Shown piece after piece: positions 6,494 to 11,891 of a DNA stretch of 11,891 bases. The position numbers were made by a program, and so were the translations under genes. Origin of the DNA: JBFKAV01 sp041621405 (GTDB taxonomy: Bacteria; Pseudomonadota; Alphaproteobacteria; Rhodobacterales; Rhodobacteraceae); the NCBI GenBank assembly GCA_041621405.1, contig JBFKAV010000110.1, forward strand, positions 1 to 11,891. Reading direction: 5' to 3'. The number at the start of each line of letters is the position of its first letter. Within the stretch, counting starts at the first letter, position 1. A model generated the notes under the pieces. The model was given only the letters and a program-made list of their open reading frames with translations, was not told the DNA's origin and searched no databases.

Positions 6494-7572
6494 TGCGCAA
6501 GCTTCTGAGCGAACTGATGCTGATCCCCGGGCTCTCCGGCCACGAGGAAAGGGTCGCCGCGGCGATCATAGGCCGCCTCGAAAGGCTCGGGCTCGCCGCG
6601 CGGACCGACCGGCTCGGCAACGTCATCGCCACCATCGAGGGCGACCGCGCCGGCCCCGCGGTCATGGTATTCACCCACATGGACCAGCTCGGCTTCGTGG
6701 TGCGCAAGATCGAGGCCGGGGGGCTTTTGCGGCTCGAGCGGCTGGGCGGCGTGCCCGAGCGCGCGCTCGCGGCGCAGGCGGTGCTGATCTCGGGCACCAA
6801 GGGCGACCTGCCGGGCGTGATCGGGAACAAGAGCCACCACGCCACGGGGCCGGAGGAGAAATACCAGGTCGTGCCCTATGCCGAGCTCTGCGTCGACGCC
6901 GGCTTCGCCTTGAAGGCGGCGGCCGAGGCGGCCGGCGTTCGGATCGGCTCGCCGGTCGTCTACCACCCCCGGGTGATCGAGCTGGCGGGAGGCCGCATCG
7001 CCGGCACCGCCGCCGACGACCGTGCTGGCTGCGCGGCGCTCGTCGAGCTCGCGGCGCGGCTTTCGACCCGGGCACACGGGCCCACAGTGCACCTGGTCTG
7101 GTCGGTGCAGGAAGAGTTCAACCTCCGCGGCGTGCTGCCCGCGGCGCGGGCCCTGAAGCCCGACATCGCGCTGCAGATCGACCTGCTTCTCGCCTGCGAC
7201 ACCCCCGACATGGAGGCCCGCGGCGAGGTGCGGCTCGGCGGCGGGCCGGGGATCTCGCTCTATTCCTTCCACGGCCGCGGCACGCTCAATGGCCTGATCC
7301 CGCACCCCGCGCTAGTGCGGCTCTTCGAGGAGACCGCCGCCGCCCAGCGCCTGCCGCTGCAGCGCTCGGCACATACCGGCGCGCTGACCGACGCCTCCTA
7401 CATCCAGTTCATGGGCGAAAAGGGCGTCGCCTGCCTCGACGTCGGTTTTCCGCTGCGCTACAGCCACTCCGCGCTCGAGGTGGTCGACCTTTCCGACCTC
7501 GAGGGCCTCGTCGCGCTCCTCTACGCCGCGCTCGAGCGGATCGGGCCCGATTTCGCGCTGGGTCGGACATGA
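6493..7572 (+). CDS. M42 family metallopeptidase-like protein (SgcX/FrvX type)
   Basis: This 359-residue di-metal hydrolase has the M42 (glutamyl aminopeptidase/cellulase M) fold. The complete metal and catalytic set can be read: His62 and Asp64 (FTHMDQLG), Asp175/Asp176 (AADDRAG), the Glu207-Glu208 pair (QEEFNLRG), Asp236 (CDTPD) and His325 (RYSHS). Residues from about 75 to 160 form the inserted dimerisation-type domain. There is no signal peptide, so it is cytosolic. Known M42 enzymes remove N-terminal residues from peptides, but family members SgcX and FrvX occur in sugar operons and have no proven substrate. The ATG overlaps the BtpA stop (TGATG) and the stop overlaps the kinase start (ATGA). 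Coupling to sugar genes suggests it cleaves an amide in a sugar conjugate, which is inference. Confidence 0.9.
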   Translation: MRKLLSELMLIPGLSGHEERVAAAIIGRLERLGLAARTDRLGNVIATIEGDRAGPAVMVFTHMDQLGFVVRKIEAGGLLRLERLGGVPERALAAQAVLISGTKGDLPGVIGNKSHHATGPEEKYQVVPYAELCVDAGFALKAAAEAAGVRIGSPVVYHPRVIELAGGRIAGTAADDRAGCAALVELAARLSTRAHGPTVHLVWSVQEEFNLRGVLPAARALKPDIALQIDLLLACDTPDMEARGEVRLGGGPGISLYSFHGRGTLNGLIPHPALVRLFEETAAAQRLPLQRSAHTGALTDASYIQFMGEKGVACLDVGFPLRYSHSALEVVDLSDLEGLVALLYAALERIGPDFALGRT

Positions 7573-9056
7573 GCCTCACCCTTGGCATCGACATCGGCAC
7601 CTTCGAATCGAAGGGCGTCCTGGTCGACGGCGAAGGTCACGTCGTGGCCGAGGCGCGGCATCCGCACGAGATGATCGTTCCCCGCCCCGGCTGGGCCGAG
7701 CATCGCGCGGACGAGGACTGGTGGCACGATTTCGTGCACATCACCCAGTTGCTGCTCCGGGAAAGCGGGGTCGCGCCCGGCGAGATCGCCGCCGTCGCCG
7801 CCTCGGCGATCGGCCCCTGCATGCTGCCGGTCGACGACGCCGGCCGGCCGCTGATGAACGGCGTCCTCTACGGCGTCGACACCCGCGCCGCGGCCGAGAT
7901 CGAGGAGCTCACGGCCGAGATCGGCGCCGAGACGATCCTCGAGCGCTGCGGCAACGCGCTCACCTCGCAGTCGGTCGGACCGAAGATCCTCTGGCTCAAG
8001 CGCAACCGCCCGGAGATCTTCGCCAAGACCGCGAAAGTCCTCACCTCGACCTCCTATCTCACCTGGCGCCTCACCGGCGACTACGTCATCGACCACTACA
8101 CCGCGGCGAACTTCTCGCCGCTCTACGACATCGCCCGGCAGGACTGGACCGACGACCTCGCGCCCGGGATCGTCGGGCTGGAGAAGCTGCCGCGGCTGAT
8201 GTGGTCCTACGAGATCGCGGGCCGCGTCACCGCGGCGGCGGCGCGAGCGACCGGCCTCGCCAAGGGCACGCCCGTCACCTGCGGCACCATCGACGCGGCG
8301 GCGGAGGCGGTCAGCGTCGGCGTCCGGGGGCCGGGCGACATGATGCTGATGTACGGCTCGACCGTCTTCATCATCGCGCTGACGCCGGCGCGGGTGAAGG
8401 ACGCCCGGCTCTGGATGGCGCCCTGGCTCTTCGAAGGGAGCCACGCCGCGATGGCGGGGCTCGCCACCTCCGGCACGCTCACTCACTGGTTCCGCGACAC
8501 ATTCGCCCGCGAGCTGCCGCGCGACGAGGCCTTCGCCAGGCTCGCCGCCGAGGCCGACGCGAGCCCGAAGGGCGCCAAGGGCCTGCTCTGCCTGCCCTAC
8601 TTCTCCGGCGAGCGCACGCCGATCCACGACCCGCTCGCCAAGGGCATCTTCTTCGGGCTGAACCTCACCCATGGCCGGGGCGATCTCTACCGCGCGGCGC
8701 TCGAAGGCATCGCCATGGCGACGGCGCATATCGCCGAGACCTATCGCGAGGCCGGGGCGGCGCTGGCACGCGTTCTCGCCGTCGGCGGCGGCACGCAGAA
8801 CGCGGTCTGGCTGCAGGCGACCTCGGACCTCACCGGCCTCAGCCAGATCGTCTGCGAGAGGACCACCGGCGCGAGCTACGGCGACGCCTTCCTCGCGGCG
8901 CTGGCGGTGGGAGCGGCGAAGCCCGAGGACATCGCCCGCTGGAACCCGACTGCGCGGGAGGTCGCGCCGGAGTCGGTGGAGGCCTATGCGCGCCAGTACC
9001 CTCTGTTCCGCCGGCTCTACGAGGAGACGAAGGAGACCGCCCATGCGCTTGGCTGA
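7569..9056 (+). CDS. FGGY family carbohydrate kinase (xylulokinase-like)
   Basis: The 495-residue product is a full-length FGGY sugar kinase, which transfers phosphate from ATP to a terminal hydroxyl, usually of a ketose or polyol. The N-terminal ATPase motif GIDIGT lies at 6-11. The catalytic Asp242 lies in CGTIDAAAEA. FSGERTP lies at 345-351, and the C-terminal signature runs from EGIA near 379 through VGGGTQNAVWLQ at 405-416. Overall it is nearest xylulokinase-type members, though the glycines usually preceding the catalytic Asp are replaced by CGTI. Its ATG overlaps the M42 stop, and the SIS gene begins nine bases after its own stop. Its substrate is probably the sugar released or made by the neighbouring enzymes; which sugar cannot be read from sequence. 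Confidence 0.93.
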   Translation: MSLTLGIDIGTFESKGVLVDGEGHVVAEARHPHEMIVPRPGWAEHRADEDWWHDFVHITQLLLRESGVAPGEIAAVAASAIGPCMLPVDDAGRPLMNGVLYGVDTRAAAEIEELTAEIGAETILERCGNALTSQSVGPKILWLKRNRPEIFAKTAKVLTSTSYLTWRLTGDYVIDHYTAANFSPLYDIARQDWTDDLAPGIVGLEKLPRLMWSYEIAGRVTAAAARATGLAKGTPVTCGTIDAAAEAVSVGVRGPGDMMLMYGSTVFIIALTPARVKDARLWMAPWLFEGSHAAMAGLATSGTLTHWFRDTFARELPRDEAFARLAAEADASPKGAKGLLCLPYFSGERTPIHDPLAKGIFFGLNLTHGRGDLYRAALEGIAMATAHIAETYREAGAALARVLAVGGGTQNAVWLQATSDLTGLSQIVCERTTGASYGDAFLAALAVGAAKPEDIARWNPTAREVAPESVEAYARQYPLFRRLYEETKETAHALG

Positions 9057-9065
9057 GGCCAGGAG

Positions 9066-9617
9066 ATGAAGGACGCCTTCGCCGCCGCTCTCGCCGAACT
9101 TGGTGCCGTAGGCGCCGCGCTCGACGATGCTGCGTTCGACCGTCTCACGGCAGCCATAGCCGAAAGCGGGCGCGTCGTGCTCTACGGCTGCGGCCGCGAG
9201 GGGTTGATGATGCGGGCGCTCGCCATGCGGCTCCACCATCTCGGGCTCGCGACGGGCTACCAGGGCGAGATGACCTGCCCGGCCGTCGGGGAGGGCGACC
9301 TCTTCCTCTGCTCGGCGGGGCCGGGAGAACTGGCCACCGTCACCGCGCTGATGCGCGTTGCCCGTAGCGCAGGAGCCGGAGTGGCGCTCCTGACCGCCGA
9401 GCCCGGGGCGGAGGCGGCGGCGCTCGCCGACCTCGTCGTCACGATCCCGGCGCAGACCATGGCCCGCGACCGGGCGGCGCCCAGCTCAACCCTGCCGATG
9501 GGCTCGCTCTACGAGGGGGCGCTGTTCCTGCTGTTCGAGGCAATCGTGCTCGACCTCCAGGCCCGCCTCGGGGTCTCGCCCGAGGCGATGCGCGCCCGGC
9601 ACACCAACCTGGAGTGA
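9066..9617 (+). CDS. SIS domain protein, 6-phospho-3-hexuloisomerase (HxlB)-like
   Basis: The 183-residue single SIS domain matches 6-phospho-3-hexuloisomerase in length and plan: VVLYGCGREG at 37-46, AMRLHHLG at 53-60, MGSLYE at 145-150 and the C-terminal RARHTNLE ending. That enzyme interconverts D-arabino-3-hexulose 6-phosphate and fructose 6-phosphate. The likely acid-base pair, a His of the HH pair (57-58) and Glu150, is kept. Residues that usually hold the sugar phosphate are not: GxGRSG reads GCGREG, and the SGSGET loop reads AGPGEL at 84-89. The substrate may therefore differ or lack phosphate. GAGG at 9055-9058, overlapping the kinase stop, is seven bases before the ATG and fits better than AGGAG directly abutting it. 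No HxlA synthase is present in the window. Family call is good; reaction uncertain. Confidence 0.85.
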   Translation: MKDAFAAALAELGAVGAALDDAAFDRLTAAIAESGRVVLYGCGREGLMMRALAMRLHHLGLATGYQGEMTCPAVGEGDLFLCSAGPGELATVTALMRVARSAGAGVALLTAEPGAEAAALADLVVTIPAQTMARDRAAPSSTLPMGSLYEGALFLLFEAIVLDLQARLGVSPEAMRARHTNLE

Positions 9618-9621
9618 ACGG

Positions 9622-10410
9622 ATGCGCTACGAGCTGATGCGCCCGCCCCAGATCCGCGACGCGATCGCGGCGAACCTGCCGGTGGTGCTGCCCGTCGGCG
9701 TCCTCGAGTACCACGGCGAGCACCTGCCGCTCGGCATGGACCTCCTGGCGGTCACCCGGGTGCTCGACCGGCTCGAGGCCGAGGCGCCGGACCGGCTGGT
9801 GATCCTGCCGCCCTTCGCCTACGGCGCCGCGAGCCGGGCGGTGGCCGGCCCCGAGGGCACCGGCAACCTCCACGTCGATGCGGCGACGCTCCTGCCCATG
9901 GCCCAGGCGCTCTTTTCCGAGCTGCTCGCGGTCGGCTTCCGCAACCTCCACGCGGTGATCCACCACCAGACCGAGAACTTCGTCCAGGGCATGCCCACCG
10001 ACCTCGCGCTGAGGCTTGCGGCGCGGCAGGCGACCTTCGCCCACCTAGAGGCCACGCGCGGCCCAGGCTGGTGGGGCACGGCGGGGATGGAGAGCTACTA
10101 CGCCGACCATGCCCGGGGCGAGAACCCATTCAACTGGATCGCGGTGCATCCGCTGATGGATGGCGCGATCATCGCCCAATATCCCTTCGACCACGCCGGC
10201 GAGGGCGAGACGTCGCTGATGCTCGCCCTCGCGCCCGAGACCGTCGACCTCGCGGCGCTGGAAGGCGAGAGGCCCTGGTACGTCGCGGGTGCGGAAAGGG
10301 CGCGGGCGGAGAGGGGCGAGGCGGGGGTGGCGCTGATCCTGGCCCGGCTCCGGGGGCTGCTTTACGGGGAGAAAGGGCCCCCCGGTGCCGGGCCGCGGGC
10401 TCAGCCGTAG
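9622..10410 (+). CDS. Creatininase family amidohydrolase
   Basis: The 262-residue product belongs to the creatininase family, di-metal enzymes that open or cut cyclic and linear amides (creatinine, formamidopyrimidines, mycofactocin precursor). The first metal motif is clear: LPVGVLEYHGEHLPLGMD at 23-40 with Glu29, His31 and Asp40. DHAGEGETS at 190-198 matches the family's HAGxxETS motif. In between, the usual N-G-H-x-x-N type motif reads HHQTEN (114-119), so the expected ligand His is either shifted or replaced by Gln116. GGAG at 9611-9614 is seven bases upstream, and the gap to the SIS stop is four bases. The 3' end runs ten bases into the convergent GST gene. With the M42 gene it gives this operon two potential amide hydrolases. 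True creatinine hydrolysis is unlikely in this context. Confidence 0.88.
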   Translation: MRYELMRPPQIRDAIAANLPVVLPVGVLEYHGEHLPLGMDLLAVTRVLDRLEAEAPDRLVILPPFAYGAASRAVAGPEGTGNLHVDAATLLPMAQALFSELLAVGFRNLHAVIHHQTENFVQGMPTDLALRLAARQATFAHLEATRGPGWWGTAGMESYYADHARGENPFNWIAVHPLMDGAIIAQYPFDHAGEGETSLMLALAPETVDLAALEGERPWYVAGAERARAERGEAGVALILARLRGLLYGEKGPPGAGPRAQP

Positions 10411-11090
10411 CGGCGGAGCGGCGCCTCGGTGTCCGTGGCCATGATCCGCGAGAGATAGCCGCCCCGCGCCGTGATGAACCGACGCAGCAGGTCCGGATAC
10501 TCTGCGGAAACCGCGGACCGGACCGACGGCCGCGCCGCGAGCGCCGCGCGCCAGGCCGCAATCCGGGGCTTGCCTGCCAGAATGTCGAAGTCTCCGATCT
10601 CGTCGAAGCTGTCGAAGTAACGGAAGATCGGGCCGTAGACCGCATCGACAAGCGAGAACGCGTCATCGGCGAACCAGGGCCCGGTGCCGAGCTGGTCCTC
10701 GAGCCGGGCGAACTTGCCCTCGAGCGCGGCCGCCTTCGCGGCGAGAGCCCCGGCGTCGGGCGCCGAATAGAACCCGGCGATGTCGTTCAGGATGGCCGAG
10801 CCGAACTCGATCCAGCCGCGGTGCCGGGCGCGTTCGATGGGGTCGGCAGGATGCAGCGGGTGGGGTTGCGTTTCCTCGAGGAACTCGAGGATGACCGCGG
10901 ATTCGAAGATCGGCGTCGCGTCGGCCACCAATACCGGGGTCTTGCCGAGCGGCGAGAGCCTGAGGAACCAGTCCGGCTTGTCCGACAGGTCGATGTCGAC
11001 GCGGTCGAAGGGCACGCCCTTTTCGGCCAGCGCGATGGAGGCGCGCTGGACGTAGGGGCAGAGCGCATGGCTGACGAGCTTCAGTTTCAT
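10401..11090 (-). CDS. Glutathione S-transferase, omega-like
   Basis: This 229-residue protein has the two-domain GST plan. The N-terminal thioredoxin-like half carries CPYVQR at 11-16 with a cysteine, as in omega-like and glutaredoxin-like GSTs. The cis-proline motif KTPVL follows at 50-54 and the glutathione-contacting Glu63-Ser64 pair in FESAVILEFLEE. The C-terminal half (about 85-215) is helical. Such enzymes usually reduce mixed disulfides or glutathionyl adducts, or add glutathione to electrophiles. GGGAGG (11098-11103) lies seven bases before the ATG, and the ATG overlaps the stop of the Rieske gene by four bases, so the two are translated together and probably act together. The final ten coding bases overlap the creatininase gene on the opposite strand. 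The substrate is unknown. Confidence 0.9.
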   Translation of the reverse strand: MKLKLVSHALCPYVQRASIALAEKGVPFDRVDIDLSDKPDWFLRLSPLGKTPVLVADATPIFESAVILEFLEETQPHPLHPADPIERARHRGWIEFGSAILNDIAGFYSAPDAGALAAKAAALEGKFARLEDQLGTGPWFADDAFSLVDAVYGPIFRYFDSFDEIGDFDILAGKPRIAAWRAALAARPSVRSAVSAEYPDLLRRFITARGGYLSRIMATDTEAPLRRYG

Positions 11091-11398
11091 TGCTCGTCCT
11101 CCCAGACGTAGACGAGCTCGCCGTCCTCGGCCCGCACCGGCAGGAACAGGAGCTTGGCATCGGGCGCGCCGGGTCCGTCGACGCGGCGGCCGTCGTCGAG
11201 CGAGTAGCGGGCGCCGTGCCAGGGGCAGGTCAGCGCGCCGTCCCGGCATTCGAGCGGGCCGCCGAGGTGCAGGCAGACGTTGGCGGCGGCGCGGGGCTTG
11301 CCGCGGGCGCGCCAGACATGCACCTCGCGGCCGAAGAAGGGAAAGACGCGGGTACCGTTCTCGGGCACCTCGTCGATGCTGCAGATCGTGTGTTTCAT
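11087..11398 (-). CDS. Rieske [2Fe-2S] ferredoxin-like protein
   Basis: This 103-residue protein is a single soluble Rieske domain. The cluster ligands are Cys42-x-His44 (NVCLHLGGPL) and Cys58-x2-His61 (TCPWHG), with 13 residues between the pairs, which is typical of bacterial Rieske ferredoxins and NirD-like proteins. There is no membrane anchor or signal peptide, so it is a cytosolic electron carrier. The GAGG part of GAGGAG (11402-11407) is five bases upstream of the ATG. It is the first gene of a two-gene transcript with the GST and diverges from a MarR regulator across a gap with twin operator-like repeats. Its electron partner, perhaps an oxygenase, is not in the window. A stand-alone role with the GST in detoxification is inference. 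Confidence 0.92.
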   Translation of the reverse strand: MKHTICSIDEVPENGTRVFPFFGREVHVWRARGKPRAAANVCLHLGGPLECRDGALTCPWHGARYSLDDGRRVDGPGAPDAKLLFLPVRAEDGELVYVWEDEQ

Positions 11399-11441
11399 GG
11401 TCTCCTCGCTTCCGCCCGGGGTCGGGCGGCACCTGAGTTAA

Positions 11442-11453
11442 ATGCAAATGCAT
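11442..11453. promoter_or_regulatory. MarR operator candidate, site 1
   Basis: ATGCAAATGCAT is an inverted repeat with 5-bp arms (ATGCA/TGCAT) around two bases. It covers the end of the predicted minus-strand -10 element and its expected transcription start (about 11446), so binding would block the Rieske-GST promoter. Its centre lies 45 bp from that of site 2. Confidence 0.6.
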
Positions 11454-11481
11454 CTATATCCGTCTTTCCGAGTCGCGTCAA
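11453..11481 (-). promoter_or_regulatory. Predicted promoter of the Rieske-GST transcript
   Basis: Read on the minus strand, TTGACG (11481-11476) is followed after exactly 17 bases by TATAGA (11458-11453). Transcription would start near 11446, giving a leader of about 48 nt. The -10 end overlaps operator site 1, and site 2 lies just upstream of the -35. Confidence 0.55.
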
Positions 11482-11483
11482 GC

Positions 11484-11512
11484 TTGATGCATCTGCATCT
11501 TGTTGCTACAGC
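11484..11512 (+). promoter_or_regulatory. Possible promoter of the MarR gene
   Basis: TTGATG (11484-11489) is followed after 17 bases by TACAGC (11507-11512), a weak -10 with three of six consensus bases. The expected start, about 11519, coincides with the ATG at 11520, implying a leaderless message. Operator site 2 overlaps the -35 and spacer. Confidence 0.3.
11486..11499. promoter_or_regulatory. MarR operator candidate, site 2
   Basis: GATGCATCTGCATC has 6-bp arms around two bases and contains the same ATGCA-2-TGCAT core (11487-11498) as site 1. It overlaps the possible marR -35 and lies just upstream of the -35 of the divergent Rieske-GST promoter. Confidence 0.6.
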
Positions 11513-11519
11513 TTGGGGC

Positions 11520-11891
11520 ATGACCCCGCCGCGCCCGGAAACCGTCGCCGCCTGGACCTACCTCGTGACCGCGAGCCGGGTGCTGCTCGAGCGCGTGGAA
11601 CGGGCGCTGAAGGCCAACGGGCTGCCCTCGCTCGGCTGGTACGATGCGCTGCTGGAAGTGGAGAGGGCCGACGAGGCCGGCATCCGCCCCTTCGAGCTGC
11701 AGGAGCGCCTACTCTTGCCGCAGTACGGCACCTCGCGCCTGCTCGACCGGCTCGACGCGGCCGGGCTGATCTGGCGCGAGGAGTGTGCCGAGGACGGCCG
11801 TGGCCAGGTGATCCACATCACCGCGAAGGGCCGGGCGCTGCGACGGCGGATGTGGCCGGTCTACGCCGCCGAGCTCCGCGGGATGATCGAG
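11520..11891 (+). CDS. MarR family transcriptional regulator, 3' end beyond window
   Basis: The first 124 residues of a MarR-type winged-helix regulator are present and run off the right edge; most of the dimerisation helix at the C-terminus is missing. Residues about 35-100 form the winged helix, with the recognition region LLLPQYGTSRLLDRLDAAGLI and the wing EECAEDGRGQVIHIT. MarR proteins are dimeric repressors that usually respond to aromatic compounds, oxidants or other electrophiles. Divergent placement from a Rieske/GST pair and the twin inverted repeats between them suggest it represses both. I chose ATG 11520 because the upstream region carries promoter-like elements, but an in-frame ATG at 11487, without a ribosome binding site, would add 11 residues. 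No convincing ribosome binding site precedes 11520 either. Confidence 0.85.
   Translation, partial: MTPPRPETVAAWTYLVTASRVLLERVERALKANGLPSLGWYDALLEVERADEAGIRPFELQERLLLPQYGTSRLLDRLDAAGLIWREECAEDGRGQVIHITAKGRALRRRMWPVYAAELRGMIE

Noticed and set aside
6169..7305. 378-codon minus-strand frame opposite the BtpA and M42 genes
   Set aside because: Both plus-strand genes are complete with conserved motifs; the antisense product has low-complexity composition and no ribosome binding site worth noting.
7521..9239. 572-codon open frame on the minus strand opposite the FGGY kinase and the start of the SIS gene
   Set aside because: The plus strand encodes clear FGGY and SIS motifs throughout. The minus-strand product is rich in Arg, Gly, Asp and Val with no recognisable domain, as expected for antisense frames in GC-rich DNA.
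9622..10410. Calling the creatininase-family gene a creatinine amidohydrolase
   Set aside because: No creatine or sarcosine pathway genes are nearby, the middle metal motif differs, and the context is sugar metabolism.

Overview
The window is very GC-rich, almost wholly coding, and packed with genes that overlap by ATGA or TGATG junctions. Codons end mostly in G or C and most genes have GGAGG-type ribosome binding sites. Together with the gene families present this suggests an alphaproteobacterium, most likely of the Rhodobacterales. That is inference; there is no rRNA or other marker gene. I see no tRNA, CRISPR, insertion sequence or transporter, and no gene-free stretch longer than 300 bases.

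Region 1 (1-5071) is sugar and sugar-acid catabolism. The 5' part of a UxaA/altronate-dehydratase-family gene leaves the window on the minus strand. Divergent from it is a GntR/FCD regulator, followed on the plus strand by a xylose/rhamnose-isomerase-type TIM barrel and a ribokinase-type sugar kinase (1-nt gap, then an ATGA overlap). Facing them on the minus strand is a two-gene unit: an aldo-keto reductase of the L-fucose (D-threo-aldose) 1-dehydrogenase type and a COG3618 sugar lactonase. The set reads as an oxidative route (aldose to lactone to aldonate to 2-keto-3-deoxy acid) beside an isomerase-kinase route. Three small hairpins lie between the two convergent units.

Region 2 (5236-10410) opens with a small DUF1428 protein. 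A five-gene run follows with almost no spacing: a BtpA/SgcQ barrel, an M42 (SgcX/FrvX-type) metallopeptidase-like protein, an FGGY sugar kinase, a 6-phospho-3-hexuloisomerase-like SIS protein and a creatininase-family amidohydrolase. The BtpA+M42 pair recalls the uncharacterised E. coli sgc operon, but an FGGY kinase replaces the phosphotransferase genes and two amide-hydrolase-type enzymes are present. This is the best candidate for an undescribed pathway. A plausible reading, which is inference, is hydrolysis of a sugar conjugate followed by phosphorylation and isomerisation of the sugar.

Region 3 (10401-11891) is separate. A Rieske ferredoxin-like protein and an omega-like glutathione S-transferase are translationally coupled on the minus strand. 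They diverge from a MarR-family regulator that runs off the window. The region between carries two copies of a 12-bp inverted repeat (ATGCA-2-TGCAT), placed over or beside predicted promoter elements on both strands, as expected for MarR control of both transcripts.
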